Notes under the pieces: model-generated
Told to the model about the DNA's origin: nothing
Seen by the model: only the letters and a program-made list of their open reading frames with translations
Database searches by the model: none
In this document: positions 9,090 through 20,667 of the stretch, one piece after another
How the letters are laid out: each line of letters begins with the position of its first letter
Position numbering within the stretch: position 1 is the first letter of the stretch
Origin: Eunapius fragilis
Taxonomy: Eukaryota; Porifera; Demospongiae; Spongillida; Spongillidae
Length of the DNA stretch: 64,000 nt
NCBI GenBank assembly: GCA_963681505.1
Contig: OY811981.1
Location: 7,792,916 to 7,856,915 of the forward strand
Direction: 5' to 3'
Position numbers and translations under genes: made by a program

Positions 9090-11865
9090 ATGTCCTCAGA
9101 ACCCGCTGGTCTCTTTGTGGCAGGGAAGGAATTAAGCAGAGTGGCTTTACCGCTCAAAGACGTGTCCGTCAAAGCCCACATCAATGGATTCTTGGTGGGG
9201 CTCGACTCCACACTCAAGTATTCCAACACGGGAGCGGACCCAATCGAAGTGGTCTTCAGGTTCCCTCTCGAGGAGTCCTTTGCAGTAGTTGGACTGGAGG
9301 CGGTCATCGATGGACGAAAGGTGAAAGCCGTCATACGAGGGAAGGAAGAGGCTCGTCAGATGTACGACGATGCCATCGCCAGCGGCCATTCGGCAGCTCT
9401 AGCCGAGGAGAAGACGGGAGACATCTTCAGCATCTCTCTGGGAAACCTACCTCCACACAAAGATGCGGAGCTTCATCTGAAGTTGGCCGGAGAGCTTCCG
9501 TTAGATGCAGAAGGCGGCGTGCGCTTCAGCCTTCCCGCGGTTCTCAAACCGCGATACACTCCTGTTGGTTCTACGGACCCTCTGGCCAAGACAGAAGCAG
9601 CCTCGCACCAAGAGTCGGCTCCAGCCGTGTTTAGCTTCCATCTGGAGGTAGCCAGTCGAGGCGTGTCTGACGTCACCTCGCCCACTCACCAGTTGAGCAA
9701 GGAAACGAAAGGCGGCGTAATCAAGGCCTCCATCAACGAGGGACAGCCCCTGGACAAGGATCTGGTGGTGGTTGTCCAGTACAAGAGTCCCTACGAGCCG
9801 AGGGCCATCGTGGAGAATGGAGAGAAGGGTGTAAATAAAGAGTCCATGATGTCAGGTCCAGTGGTGGTGTTGAACTTCTTCCCAGAGTTCAAGGGTACCA
9901 AAGCTGCCTGTGAGTTCATCTTCCTAGTTGACCGCAGTGGCAGCATGGATGGAGAGTTCATCCAGAGTGCTCGTGAAACACTGATCTTGTTTCTGAAGAG
10001 CATTCCTCCAGGCTGCTCCTTCAACATCATAGGGTTTGGGTCCAACTATGAATCACTGTTTCCATCCAGTGTTCCCTACAACCAGGAGAACCTTGACAGA
10101 GCCATCCAACATGCTGAGCATGTGGATGCAGACCTAGGAGGTACAGAGCTCCTCCCACCTCTGAAGTTCATCTTTGGACAGCCACTCCTTGAAGGTCTTC
10201 CTCGCCAGGTGTTAGTCCTGACTGATGGCTCTGTAAGCAACACAGAGGCCTGCATCCAGGAGGTGAAGAGGAATGTGGGGAGTGCAAGGTAGGTTGATAC
10301 CTGCAAGGGAAATTATATTATTCAGTTGAAGCATGATCTACAAGGTGTTCACTCATTTGTGTTAAGGTTTGTTGGCTTGCATACGTTGACAGCATGTATT
10401 GAAGTATTTCACCTAATAAAATTATTATAGTTTCGTAACCAACTGAATCAAATTATTATGAATACAGGGAGGAGGGGATGTTAATTGTACATGTGTCATG
10501 GTAGTAACAAATGAACTAATTAATGGTTGGGTGGTTGTGTATTGTCCCTTGCATACGTACGCATTTTATACAGATGCTTCACATTTGGAATTGGTTCTGG
10601 GGTGTCCACATATTTGGTGAAGGGACTGGCTCAGGCAGGAAATGGAACAGCAGAGTTCATCCAGAGTGGAGAGAGGTTACAACCAAAGGTAAGGAGGAGG
10701 ACCGGAGGAGGGGCAGTGTTACAGCACTGTGGTAAGTCCTCCTATATTGAGCGTGTTTTGGGGTGAAAGATGGCATCACCATATGCACTTATGCACTGCG
10801 GCCTATATACTTATGTGTCATTCTGGCAGTACACCAATGGAAGTTAACTGGCTAATTTGCTGCACCTAATTCAGTAGCTGTACTTTTAGGTCATATCGCT
10901 CATTTTATGTTCAGGTCATTCGTAGCCTCAAGCAAGCCTTGCAGCCTGCTGTCACAAACCTGAGAGTGGAGTTCCAGCTTCCTCATGGCTTTCAGGTCAC
11001 ACAGGCCCCCTCCAAACCCCCTGTGCTGTTCAGTGGGGACAAGGCTGTGGTCTATGGGATCCTGAAGGGACCCTCTGAGCTGATGTCTCCAGTGGACTGC
11101 ACTGCCTCTCTCAAGGGTCAGGTCCTGGGCAAGCCACTGGAGTACTCCATTCCATTTGAAGTACCCGGCAACAGTCCCTCTTTCCCCATCCCCATCATCC
11201 ACCATCTTGCAGCCAAGGCCCTGATCAAGGACTGGGAGAGGGATGGAGGGGACAAGAAGTCAGAGATAGTGAAGCTGAGCATAGAGTCCAGTGTGGTGTC
11301 CAGTCACACCGCATTTGTAGCAGTAGATGAGAGCAACCAGCCTGTCAAGGGAGCCATGAAGACGTGGGACATTACTGCCAGTACAATTCAAAGTGATATG
11401 AGTAATTTAAATCGCTGCAGGGCACTAAGATCATCTCCAATGGCAATGGGAGTATGTGCTGATGGTGTTGAGTCACTATGTGCTGCTTCATGTATGCTCA
11501 CTGATGCCATGGACTCACCGTCGCTCTCAGGCCCAGGCCGTACTGTCCACGGGGATGACCCCCTGTCCAGCCTCATATCCTTACAGCAGGCTGATGGGTC
11601 ATGGAAGTTGGATGATGTCATTGCAAAGGTCCTCTCCAAGAGTCTCAAGGAGCTGAGGGATGCATGTCCAGTAAAGTGTGATGGGGGTGTGGCCACCATA
11701 TGGGCCACCGTCCTCTGTGTTGTGTACCTGGAGCTGAAGCATCCATCCCAAAAGGATGAGTGGGAGCTGATTGCCATGAAGGCAGATCTGTGGTTGGATG
11801 GTCAGTCCCTTCCTGCTGGAGCTGATCTCAACAAGATGAAGGAGGCTGCTAGGAACACTCTATAG
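9090..11865 (+). CDS. VWA5A-like protein (VIT + VWFA domains)
   Basis: Three exons, 9090-10288, 10574-10688 and 10915-11865, join in frame (gcaag/gtaggt, then phase-0 aag/gtaagg) into 754 aa. The start is the ATG at 9090. The N-terminal ~130 residues look like a VIT domain (GLFVAGKELSRV, VFRFPLEESFAVVGLEA). A VWFA domain begins near residue 275 with the MIDAS motif DRSGSM at D281 and contains VLVLTDGSVSN. The C-terminal third includes SLISLQQADGSWKLDD, typical of VWA5A proteins. Human VWA5A (BCSC-1, LOH11CR2A) is 786 aa, so the length fits. There is no signal peptide, so it is intracellular. The family has been linked to tumour suppression but its biochemical role is unclear. Introns 1 and 2 are 285 and 226 bp. 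Confidence 0.88.
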
Positions 11866-12610
11866 TGACTGATGTTACATGTGCACATATATTCTCAGGC
11901 TGTAGGAGGTCCACAGCATTGGATGATTTGATCAGCAGTTATCTTGGGGTGCGTCATCCTCCTATGTACACATAACTGGGGTAGCAGGTTATTGCGCACC
12001 AGATCGTATGTTACATCTTGTCACACACTTGCGGGGGCCGGGGTGGGTGGATGGTTCACAAGTAAAATTCATGCCGGGTGCAGTGTTCAGCAAAATCGCC
12101 CTCTGTGAGTAATAATTTCATCACTACAAAAATTGCGTGTTACTTAAATCTGTATATCATAACGCTTTTCTTTCAAATCTCTTTACACGTGTTCCCGCAC
12201 ATTGTTTTTTTTTTCTTCTATGTAACTGATTTTGGTGCATATTTTAGCAGCCGGAGTACAAAGTTCACCACCCACCCCGGTTAGGACTCCACTCCTCTTG
12301 TGGCTATTTAACTGCGCGTATTGTTGTTGTCTTGAATGTTATCCATTAAAGTAAGATTTCCCGCTCGATTCCGCGCCAATGATGTAGGTAGGTAGGTGTA
12401 CACGCATTGAATGAGATAATTCATTGGCGCGAGAAGCTACTACTAAATTTGTCCGTAACGGACAACATTCAAGTCAACGACTTGAACTGTTGAATGGCTA
12501 CAGGACTCAGGACTCTCGTAAATTTAATGAGCTTCAATGCCGGCGCCTCGGCGTAACACGCTAATTAACTTGTCGATGTTTTACAAACCATTAAAAATAG
12601 ATGGCGCAAA
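11866..12610. other. Intergenic, VWA5A-like to 2OG oxygenase
   Basis: Between two plus-strand genes. It holds a fold-back element (12321-12478) just upstream of the oxygenase, and otherwise AT-rich sequence with no ORF of note. Confidence 0.4.
12321..12478. repeat. Imperfect inverted repeat / fold-back element
   Basis: Left-arm blocks gttgtcttgaatgttatcc and cgcgccaatga pair with tcattggcgcg and ggacaacattcaagtcaac in the right arm, around a loop near 12390-12415. The innermost 11 bp arms are perfect. It lies 130 bp upstream of the oxygenase start codon and may be a MITE that has become part of its promoter. Confidence 0.6.
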
Positions 12611-12969
12611 ATGACTGACATCCCGATTGTTGATATCGGAGCTGAACTACCCTGGTCAGATGCCAGCTTTCTGACAGAGTTGAATTTCGCGTTGACAACT
12701 GTCGGTTTTGTCTTTGTCAAAAACCACGGAATCGACCGTGAGTTAGTAAGATCCATTCGAACCTTTAAAACTGCGTGCATAACATTTTCACCGGGTTGCA
12801 CAGATCGATGAAGCGTTTCGAGCTTGTACCGAATTCTTCACGCTTCCAACTGACGCCAAAATAAAGTACGCCAGGAACCCTTCTACCAATTCTGGTTATG
12901 TGTGCATGGGAAGCGAAAGGTGAGAGTTCTCGTGGAGTGCCTTTATTTAACCCGCTCTCACCTTCTAAA

Positions 12970-13000
<31 letters not shown>

Positions 13001-15977
13001 AAAACGCAGCGTGAATCCTTCAAGGCCAGCTGACCTGAAGGAATGTTACAATTTCTGCGGCAAAACGGTGGTTGCTGTAAGTCTGTACACGTGTGCGTGT
13101 GCTAGGGTACGTCTATATAATGCTCACCTAGCACTGCGCGGGCCCGGAAATGCAAACCTTGAACGAGTCACACATGAGAATTTATAAAGCTGCCACTGCT
13201 GTTGCCCTGAAGGTGCTTGAAGCCATGGGACATTCGCTTGGACTAAAGGTGTGGTCATGTCGTCTTGTCATATCTTAATCATACTTTGGGGAAATGTGAG
13301 GGTGCCCCTCCCATCACCTGTTGAGAGGTGTAACCCTCCCGCCAGCTGTTCTTCATTACCACAACTGTCTTCTACAGGACCCACGTGTGTTGGTTGATAG
13401 TCACAAGGACATGGGCATGGGAAGTGGCTACAACATGACCACCTTGAGGGCGCTGTACTACCCTCCCCTCCCAGCCGGCTGGCCTGTTAAGCCAGGCCAA
13501 ATGAGGTGTGGAGAGCATGTGGATTATGGCTCCATCACACTCCTATTCCAGGACCCTGGTGGGGGTCTCCAGGTGAGGAGGGAGTATGTAAGGGGAGGGG
13601 GATGTTTGTGCATACCCTTTTTCTCCTTGACTTGTGGTATTGGATGCTGATCTGATTGCAGCCCTGTGCCCTCAGCAACCACCAATTGGACTTAGCTAGA
13701 CTAGAATTTCAAAAAATAAATTACTATGGTACCCACTTGGTTATACTCCTGTTCCAAGCAGAGATTTGGTGAATCCTCACCTCTCCCTCTGACCTCACTG
13801 ACCTCACATCGTCTTTGCACTGAGGTGTGCACTGGATAGAACCTTTTCTTTTTACCATTTTAGGTTAAATGTGCCAATGGAGGGTACATCGATGTGCCGT
13901 ACTCACCTGATGCCATACTGGTGAACATTGGAGCTCTTATGGAGCGCTGGACAGCCGACCGATACAAAGCCACTGTAAGTCGAAGATGGTATCCATGTGT
14001 CCTGTAATGATGGTGCACGCACTGTTAGCCTTATATGGGCAGCGTTTGATGAGGTGGGCTGTTATGTGAGTACACATAATGAGACAGTTATAAATTCAAC
14101 CTTTTTTTTTTTGGCCAGAAAATGGCATCTAAAAATATGCATTTACTTAGGCATGGATCAGGATTAAACAATCCTTTAGAAATGGTAGCCTGACATTTTC
14201 ATTGGAGGACCTCATCCTAGGCCATTATTGGAGGACCTCATCCTAGGCCATTTTCATTGGAGGACCTTACCCTAGGCCATTTTCATTGGAGGACCTCATC
14301 CTAGGCCATTTTTATTTGTGGCATTCTGCACTCAATCCAATTGCTGTCCAATTTAAGAAACTTCTACCTATTTATTCCTGCTACGACCTTGCACATGAAT
14401 AGGAACCAAGATAATGTACAAGGTTGGTAGTGTTGTGTGTAACCTTTTTCAAAGTAATAGTCCTATATTTCGCCCATTTGTAGGACATTATGTTGTTGTG
14501 TGCTAAATATAGGACTATTACATTTCCCCTTATTATTTGACCCTTGTTTCCTTCCTTTTTACACCACTATTGCCTTTCCTCTATGTCACCAACTTTCTCG
14601 TAGAGAATGTATATGTTACATTTCCGCTATAGTAAATGAAAGCTTTATATTTACTATTGTATTGATGTCGCATATACAATATTTACTAACACATTTGTAC
14701 CACATTTGATTAATAGTAAATACATTATTATTATGCAGTGCATGCCCTCAAAGAAATTTGAAAAGGCCACAAGTAAAAAAGCCTGTGAGAAATCTGGTGG
14801 AACGCTGCTCCTCATACAAAGCCACCGATCAAGACATGTGCTATAGTCAGGATGTCATGGGTGAACGTCTGAAGAAGGGTGTACAGTCTGACCTCGTTAA
14901 GAGCGCCATGTTTGTTCCCTGCGCTCTTACCATACTTAGGGCATAGATTGCACATTGTAGACATAGATAATGGCATTAACCGTGAATACAATTTTCAATA
15001 CATCTAACGAGGAAATGCTCTTATAACGAGTGTGCTCTTAACAAGGTCAGACTGTACCTAAGTACTTTAAAGCCCGAAGACGACACCTGGGTCAGCTTGG
15101 GAACCAATAGAAGGCTTAGCTGGTACAAAAGAGGACATAGCGCATTTGATACTGCAGAGAGAGGGAAGGTCAAGGGAACTATACCAAACGTATTTAAATT
15201 GCCGTGTGCATGCACTGGATATTTAGGGATTTTCCCCAGACTATGTGTTAATTTCATAAACGAAATTTCTTTTTACCAATTAATTAAATAAGCCATTGTC
15301 AGACAGGCGGGAAGAGTACATATGAAGGTAATCGATATCCGATCGATTTCTGCATACGAAGGAAATCAGTATCGATTAATCACGATTAAGAAATACCAAA
15401 TTGTTTATTTCGACTAAAGGAAATTCTGAAATCAGTTAATCTGAATAGTGAATAGGTAATCATCATTTTAAAACCTGAAAATCTATTACACACCAGAGGT
15501 TGCACCTTATCTCAACTCTATACTATCCACATAGAACCTGAGGCATTGACAACTGCACCTCCTCCAAACAAGAGGTCAGGACCCTATAAACACAGAGACC
15601 TGCTGATTACCTTTCAAAAATGACCAAATACCACCTTTGAATAAAGGTTCATGATTACACTGCTTCTTGAAGCTTAAGACCTCACTCTACCATCCTAGGC
15701 AAAATCTAGCTATTTAGGTCGTGTATTCCTTTTTACAATATGAGTAATTTTATAATTTTGATTGTTCTGATAATTAGAATGTCATCTCCTGCAGCCACAT
15801 AGGGTGCTGGTACCTGTGGAAGACATAAAGATGAACTCTGTTCGACAGTCCATTGCTTTTTTCGTGCACCCTGACAACTCGGCTATGATACAGTGTTTGG
15901 ATGGCTCCAATAAATACCCACCCATCTATGCTCTTGAAGACACAGCAGATAGGCTGAAGAGATCTTACAATTACTGA
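12611..15977 (+). CDS. 2-oxoglutarate/Fe(II)-dependent oxygenase, isopenicillin N synthase-like
   Basis: Seven exons: 12611-12745, 12804-12919, 13010-13076, 13132-13248, 13378-13572, 13864-13974 and 15795-15977. All have GT-AG borders, keep one frame and give 307 aa. The N-terminus (IPIVDIGAEL, GFVFVKNHGID, FFTLP) is a DIOX_N domain. The C-terminal double-stranded helix carries the Fe-binding residues H192 and D194 (GEHVDYGSITLL) and H249 (PHRV), plus the 2OG-binding R264-x-S266 (RQSIAFF). It should be an active soluble oxidoreductase. Family members include plant ACC oxidase, bacterial IPNS and fungal relatives; animal substrates are poorly known. Exon 3 follows a run of C20 and A14 instead of a pyrimidine tract. 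Intron 6 (1.8 kb) holds a minisatellite, a hairpin and a MITE. Confidence 0.88.
14196..14312. repeat. Short tandem repeat, ~27 bp unit ×4
   Basis: Four copies of a unit containing cattggaggacctcatcctaggccattt, one shortened, inside intron 6 of the oxygenase gene. Confidence 0.8.
14455..14520. repeat. Hairpin with 16 bp arms
   Basis: taatagtcctatattt (14455-14470) and its exact reverse complement aaatataggactatta (14505-14520) enclose 34 bp. It is probably a tiny MITE or fold-back remnant in intron 6 of the oxygenase gene. Confidence 0.7.
14884..15054. mobile_element. 171 bp MITE with pogo/Tigger-like terminal inverted repeats
   Basis: The element starts with CAGTCTGACCTCGTTAAGAG at 14884 and ends with its reverse complement (one mismatch over 21 bp) at 15054. 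Both ends are flanked by TA (14882-14883 and 15055-15056), as expected for Tc1/mariner-pogo transposition. Sub-terminal repeats of the same theme (tctaacgagg, cttataacgag) lie inside. It has no coding capacity. The CAGT...ACCTCGTTA terminus resembles pogo/Tigger ends. Similar ttaagagca motifs near 51918-51950 may be a remnant of the same family. Confidence 0.75.
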
Positions 15978-16704
15978 GCTTAACTGTGTTGCATATTTGC
16001 TGTATTTCATGTTGATACGACCTCAGTATGCATTTATTGAGAGGAAGGAGGGGTACCAAAGAGGGAGGGGCATTGTTACGCGAGACAGTACCCAAGGATG
16101 GTATTTGAAAATGAGAAAGACCATCTAAAAAGGTTGCATGAAGAAGCTCATCTAATAAGAGACAAGAGGCTTGTTCAGATAAGATACCTGAGCTCTGCAA
16201 CCAAATGTGTTCCCTACGTAAATTCAAATCAGATTAGGTCAAATTAAGGATTAATCCAAAGTTGCAGAAGACTCAGAGGTCACCAGAATACAAAAACTGA
16301 GCCTGCAACACTTATCCTGAAGTGCACTTTCAATCTTTTGGAATAGTGGCATATACTTGTTCCCTCTAGGTGACATGTAGAGGACGTTAGTTTTTTTTAT
16401 GACAAGAGAATATTTTAGGAGGTATTTTGGATTATCTTGTAATCTATGAAATCAGTTTTCAATAATGTCTGGTTTTCAACCCACTGTGCTCTGTCAAGTA
16501 CACATGATTACATAATTATGGCAGCATAACGTACAATGTCTAGGCCATTGGATTACAGGGGCCTTCAAGTGATGGTATCTTCTGGGAAACGTAGAAACAC
16601 TCGCATGGGTCTTGAAAAGCATTTTAACGTTTTGTACAGAAGGGACAAAATAACTGCGCTATTAAGAAGCGCATGCGCAGTCCGCAATCACTATTGTAGG
16701 AACC
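15978..16704. other. Intergenic, oxygenase to F-box gene
   Basis: No ORF with family resemblance and no RNA gene seen. The last ~60 bp (around gcgcatgcgcagtccgc, 16669-16685) contain an NRF1-like site GCGCATGCGC just upstream of the F-box gene start, which would suit a promoter. Confidence 0.45.
16674..16685. promoter_or_regulatory. NRF1-like palindrome (gcgcatgcgcag)
   Basis: The self-complementary gcgcatgcgc lies about 20 bp upstream of the F-box ATG at 16705. It matches the consensus of the conserved animal promoter factor NRF1 (GCGCATGCGC). Function is inferred from position and match only. Confidence 0.4.
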
Positions 16705-19457
16705 ATGGAGTCACTTCCAAGCGATGTTTTTCTTCTGTGCTTTTCTTTCCTAAATTTTAAAGGTGACATATATATTTATATATTTTTTGCCTTCCAATAG
16801 AGAAATGTTTCTCGCCAGTAGACGTGCTGACGTGTTCTTGTGTGTGTCGCAGATGGTATGAACTGTGTCTCGACAACCACTTGTGGAAAATAGTCTTCTA
16901 TGCTACTCTAGAGCAGGCGGAAGTGCCTCTACGGTGAGGTAGATTTGGGTAAGATTCTTCACTTGTAGCCTTTACCTGCCGCTGGCGTATAGAAACCGAT
17001 GCGCAACATTGGCGGCCGTTACGTCCTGGAAGTTCGCATTGATGTGTTTCAACGCTATCACGGAGCAAGTAAGGGTACACGTGTGTACATAGGCCTGGGT
17101 ATACGGCAACCATGTTACGACGATGTGCCTTTTAATGTTATATAGAAGACACCTTCGTTTTGGGACGACGTGGATTGCTTGGCACCGCCAAGACGGGTAT
17201 GCGCAACTCTTATATTCGCATGCATAATAGTTTTCCACAAGAAATTGCAGCATGCATGGATGTTGTTTGAAATAGCTTGATAAGTAACCACCCCTCCCCT
17301 GCACTCCTGTTGTACCCACTTCTCATGGTGGTAGTCGTGGGCCTCTGGGATGACAGGAGTGGGAAGTGCATGGTAACCGCTATACTCCGCACTAAATTAA
17401 GGGTATATATAAGTATATGTTTGAAATCTCATTTGTTTTGGATTGTCATTCACCCTACTGTTTTTACAGTGTATATTGTCAACAATAATAAATCAGTCAA
17501 TATAGCATCAAGTAAACAAAAGCATGTTTTTACGAACATGCGCGCTTGCCGAGTATGTCACATTCACTTCCGTTTCGTTTCGTCCTGATACCTTGAGACA
17601 TACTCGGAGGTCGGGTGACAAAAAGCTATCCTATAGGTCTTTCTGGCCCACCTTAGTGAAATCCTCGCATGCAGCGAAAACATTAACACAACAAAAATTG
17701 GTTTCACGCATGAATGTAACCTTTCCGAATGTCACCCCTGCTGCAGTTGCGGAAATTCAGCACAATGAATCAGCTATTCGCGAGAATGTTGGAGCTAGAT
17801 TTTGATGAAGGCGGCAGGTTCTCGTTCCCGGATGTTCTGGACCCGCGCAGAGACGCAACGGTACTCAGCACCTACTTCTCACTGTGTAGGTGTACATATA
17901 TTTACATGCGCGACTAAACGTGCGAACGCCCCCCCCCCCCCCCCCACTCCGCCCACGCTGGCAGCCACGTTTTTATTAAAGCTCGGTGACATTGCAGCTG
18001 TTCCTCCAGCCGCATCGTGGCTTGTTTCCAGACCCCGGATCACCACCTGCCTCATCGAGCGTCTGTGTGACGGATCCATCGATGTGGCTCCAATAGGTGT
18101 GGACGACACATGCGCACACTGGCGGCCAGCCGTTACAGGCCAGGAGTGGGAGGACCGCTTCGTTACGCCCGTGCAGAGGATCGTGATTAAGGTGAGCTGT
18201 TAATATATATATATATATTCAAACCGAGATTCAAACTAGAGAAAGAAAAAGAAAAAAAAAAGAAAAAAAACTTTATTATAACGCTCACGTCCGCGAAAAT
18301 CATCAAGGCTCTGGAATCGGGCCTGTGTTCTGCTGCAATAGACATGCTACGGACGCGCGACAGGGCATTGGGAGGCATGAATGCATCGGAGTGGGTTCAG
18401 AACTTGGCTATGGCGCAATTCTGGACTCCCGCGGCGAAAGAGGACGTTGCGGTTTTGATCGATTGCAGGCGCGCTGAGAGTCCCGCCTTTCTTGTAAGAT
18501 AATTTTTTAACAGCGCTCACCAATTACACGTGTGATCGTAGCCCCGAAAGATTCCTGACCTTTTGAGTTGGAAGTGTGACAAGGACCATGCTGTCAGGTC
18601 AGCTTTTAACGCAATTTGTGTTCACTGAATGCTACATGTATCTAATACAATCTGACAAGGTTGTCCAAGCGTGCGTTCGAGCTTTTCGGTCGCATTCCTC
18701 ACTCCGAGCTAGTCATCTATTTGAGCGTTCCTGATGTGCAAGTTCGTTCGTTACCGCTTGCCCAGCAAATGTCTCATTACAGCAAGTCAATTAACGATGT
18801 GTTGACTTCCTGTTTCGTTTCACAGAACTACAAAGTAAGTATATACTTCCACATTGCAGTGGTATAACTATTTCATTGACAATATATGAAGGCCACTCTG
18901 ATCAAACACGCGATCGACCTGTCTATGGAACTGAAACTCTTGAAGGATTTTCTGACTTTGCACGTTTTTGTTTCGGCTATTGGGACGACAAGTATTGATC
19001 AAACATGCGGTTCCAAGGTCTCGTTGAAGGTAATATAAAAAGAGACCCCTGAATAGTTGGACTCCAGCTTGCAAGGATTGTAACTGCACTGCACCGGCAT
19101 GCATGCACGTACGTCTTTTGCAGCACATTGGCAGGGAATACATCGATAAGTTCAGAGGTCTGAAAGATCTGATGTCCGCAGCAGACGTCTACGGATCGTA
19201 CTTGAGGTAAGCCTTTAATATATAGCCGGCTGTTTTCACCTTTATTTCAACTTCACCCTTGCAGGCACGTCAAAGGGCTGTGTGCAACTTATGCGCCATA
19301 TCTGCCGGCTCATCGCAAGCTGTGTCGGATGTTGATGACAAAACGGCTGTCTTCTGTCGACCCTTCTACGTGTGCTGGAAAACTTTACGTTCATATTCAC
19401 AACTCCCAGTTGTGGCCACTAGTGAGCGCTGAACACATCCAAGACTATTCACTCTAG
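16705..19457 (+). CDS. F-box protein with a long unassigned C-terminal region
   Basis: Twelve short exons fit one frame: 16705-16762, 16801-16933, 16969-17068, 17146-17196, 17747-17885, 17965-18191, ~18263-18493, 18542-18597, 18660-18834, 18892-19029, 19124-19206 and 19265-19457 (about 530 aa). Exons 1-2 encode a clear N-terminal F-box: LPSDVFLLCFSFL, then SPVDVLTCSCVCRRWYELC and DNHLWK. F-box proteins bring substrates to SCF (Skp1-Cul1) ubiquitin ligases. The rest is mixed helical sequence (e.g. SWLVSRPRITTCLIERL, IPHSELVIYLSVPDVQVRSL) with no WD40, LRR or Kelch repeats I can see, so the substrate-binding part is unassigned. Exon 7's acceptor is uncertain because it lies in an A-rich run. 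Exon 5 needs a donor inside tgtgtaggtg (at 17886). Confidence 0.75.
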
Positions 19458-19691
19458 ATCCTTGTCTTCCCGCTGTATTCTGCATGGTTTTCATACCACC
19501 TACCCAACTTATCCCAATTATACTGTATATATATATATTGGTGCATGCTGGTTGAACTCAATCAATTTGGTCTCATCATATAAACTGAGTATACCTAAGA
19601 GTATATAAGCCAAGAAAAACCATTCTAGGTACATGTATAATAATTTACCCGTGCACGTGCTAGTGTGAAAGCCATAAATTATGTGTTAAAG

Positions 19692-19960
19692 ATGGATCTG
19701 GATCACGCGAACCTACTGTGGCTATTGACAGACAGTAAGGAGTTTAATTGATAAGTCCGTTGTCAAGTAGAGCAGTGACATGATGTGGGCGGGAGGGGTT
19801 GTAGAGAACGTGCGCCATAAAACGTTCCCTTGGGAACCGCGGGAACGTCGTTACCAAACTTTGTATCCTCAGAGGCCGCCATCTTGATCCCTCTCGTGGC
19901 ATTCACGGTAATAGGCGGATTGTTGGTACTGGCTATAGTATGCAACCAAATGTACTACGT

Positions 19961-20010
<50 letters not shown>

Positions 20011-20629
20011 TGCGTGTGTGTGTGTGTGTTGTGCGTGTGTGCGTGTGTTGTGTGTATGCGTGTGCGTTGTGTGTGCATGTGTGTTACTGTGCATGTGGGG
20101 GGATGTGTGTGTTACTGTGCATGTGGGGGGATGTGTGTGTTACTGTACATGTGGGGGGATGTGTGTCACTGTGCATGTGGGGATGTGTGTGTTACTGTGC
20201 ATGCGGCGGATGTGTGTGTTACTGTGCACGTGGGGGGATGTGTGTGTTACTGTGCACGTGGGGGGATGTGTGTTACTGTGCATGTGGGGGATGTGTGTTA
20301 CTGTGCATGGGCGGGATGTCACACACGCACTGCCAGTAAACGTTAAAACGTGCCATATTTACTTGTGAACTGCTAGTTGGTAGCAGTGATGAGGAAAGGA
20401 GGCATGTGTAGCTAGCTGCCTTGGTGTATTGGTACAGCACCTTGGGCAGGTTGCTTACTACCTGCATGTGAACTATATCACCTGGTGTGCATTCTTTTAC
20501 TTGACGGTTGGGTTTGCCCCACAGAGGAACCCCCTCACCTCCCCACATGCGCCTGCCCAGAAGAAAGGGAAGCATCCAGATGAAGCGACAGTCGTCACTG
20601 GGTCATCTGGTACTGTTCGTCATAGATGA
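19692..20629 (+). CDS. Small single-pass membrane protein (77 aa)
   Basis: Three exons, 19692-19734, 19873-19958 and 20525-20629, with GT-AG borders and matching phases (1, then 0) give 77 aa. Residues ~16-39 (AAILIPLVAFTVIGGLLVLA) form one hydrophobic helix. It is preceded by a short acidic N-terminus and followed by a basic, Pro/Lys-rich tail of about 35 residues ending GSSGTVRHR. The orientation is probably N-out/C-in by the positive-inside rule. I do not recognise the family. The intact frame over three exons and a textbook TM segment support a real gene, but the peptide is short. Intron 2 holds a GT microsatellite and a derived 24-30 bp repeat. Confidence 0.6.
19963..20330. repeat. GT microsatellite and derived tandem repeat
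   Basis: A (GT)n run of about 45 bp grades into about 10 copies of a tgtgtgttactgtgcatgtggggga-type unit. It lies in intron 2 of the small membrane protein gene. Long Cys/Val-rich or His/Thr-rich ORFs here are artefacts. Confidence 0.9.
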
Positions 20630-20667
20630 AATGAAGCCAGTGTGTAAGTTTCAAGCCAGGGAGGGGT

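Noticed and set aside
19869..20368. Cys/Val-rich and His/Thr-rich ORFs
   Set aside because: They are translations of GT microsatellites; the same applies to 44197-44575, 44954-45259 and 59097-59430.
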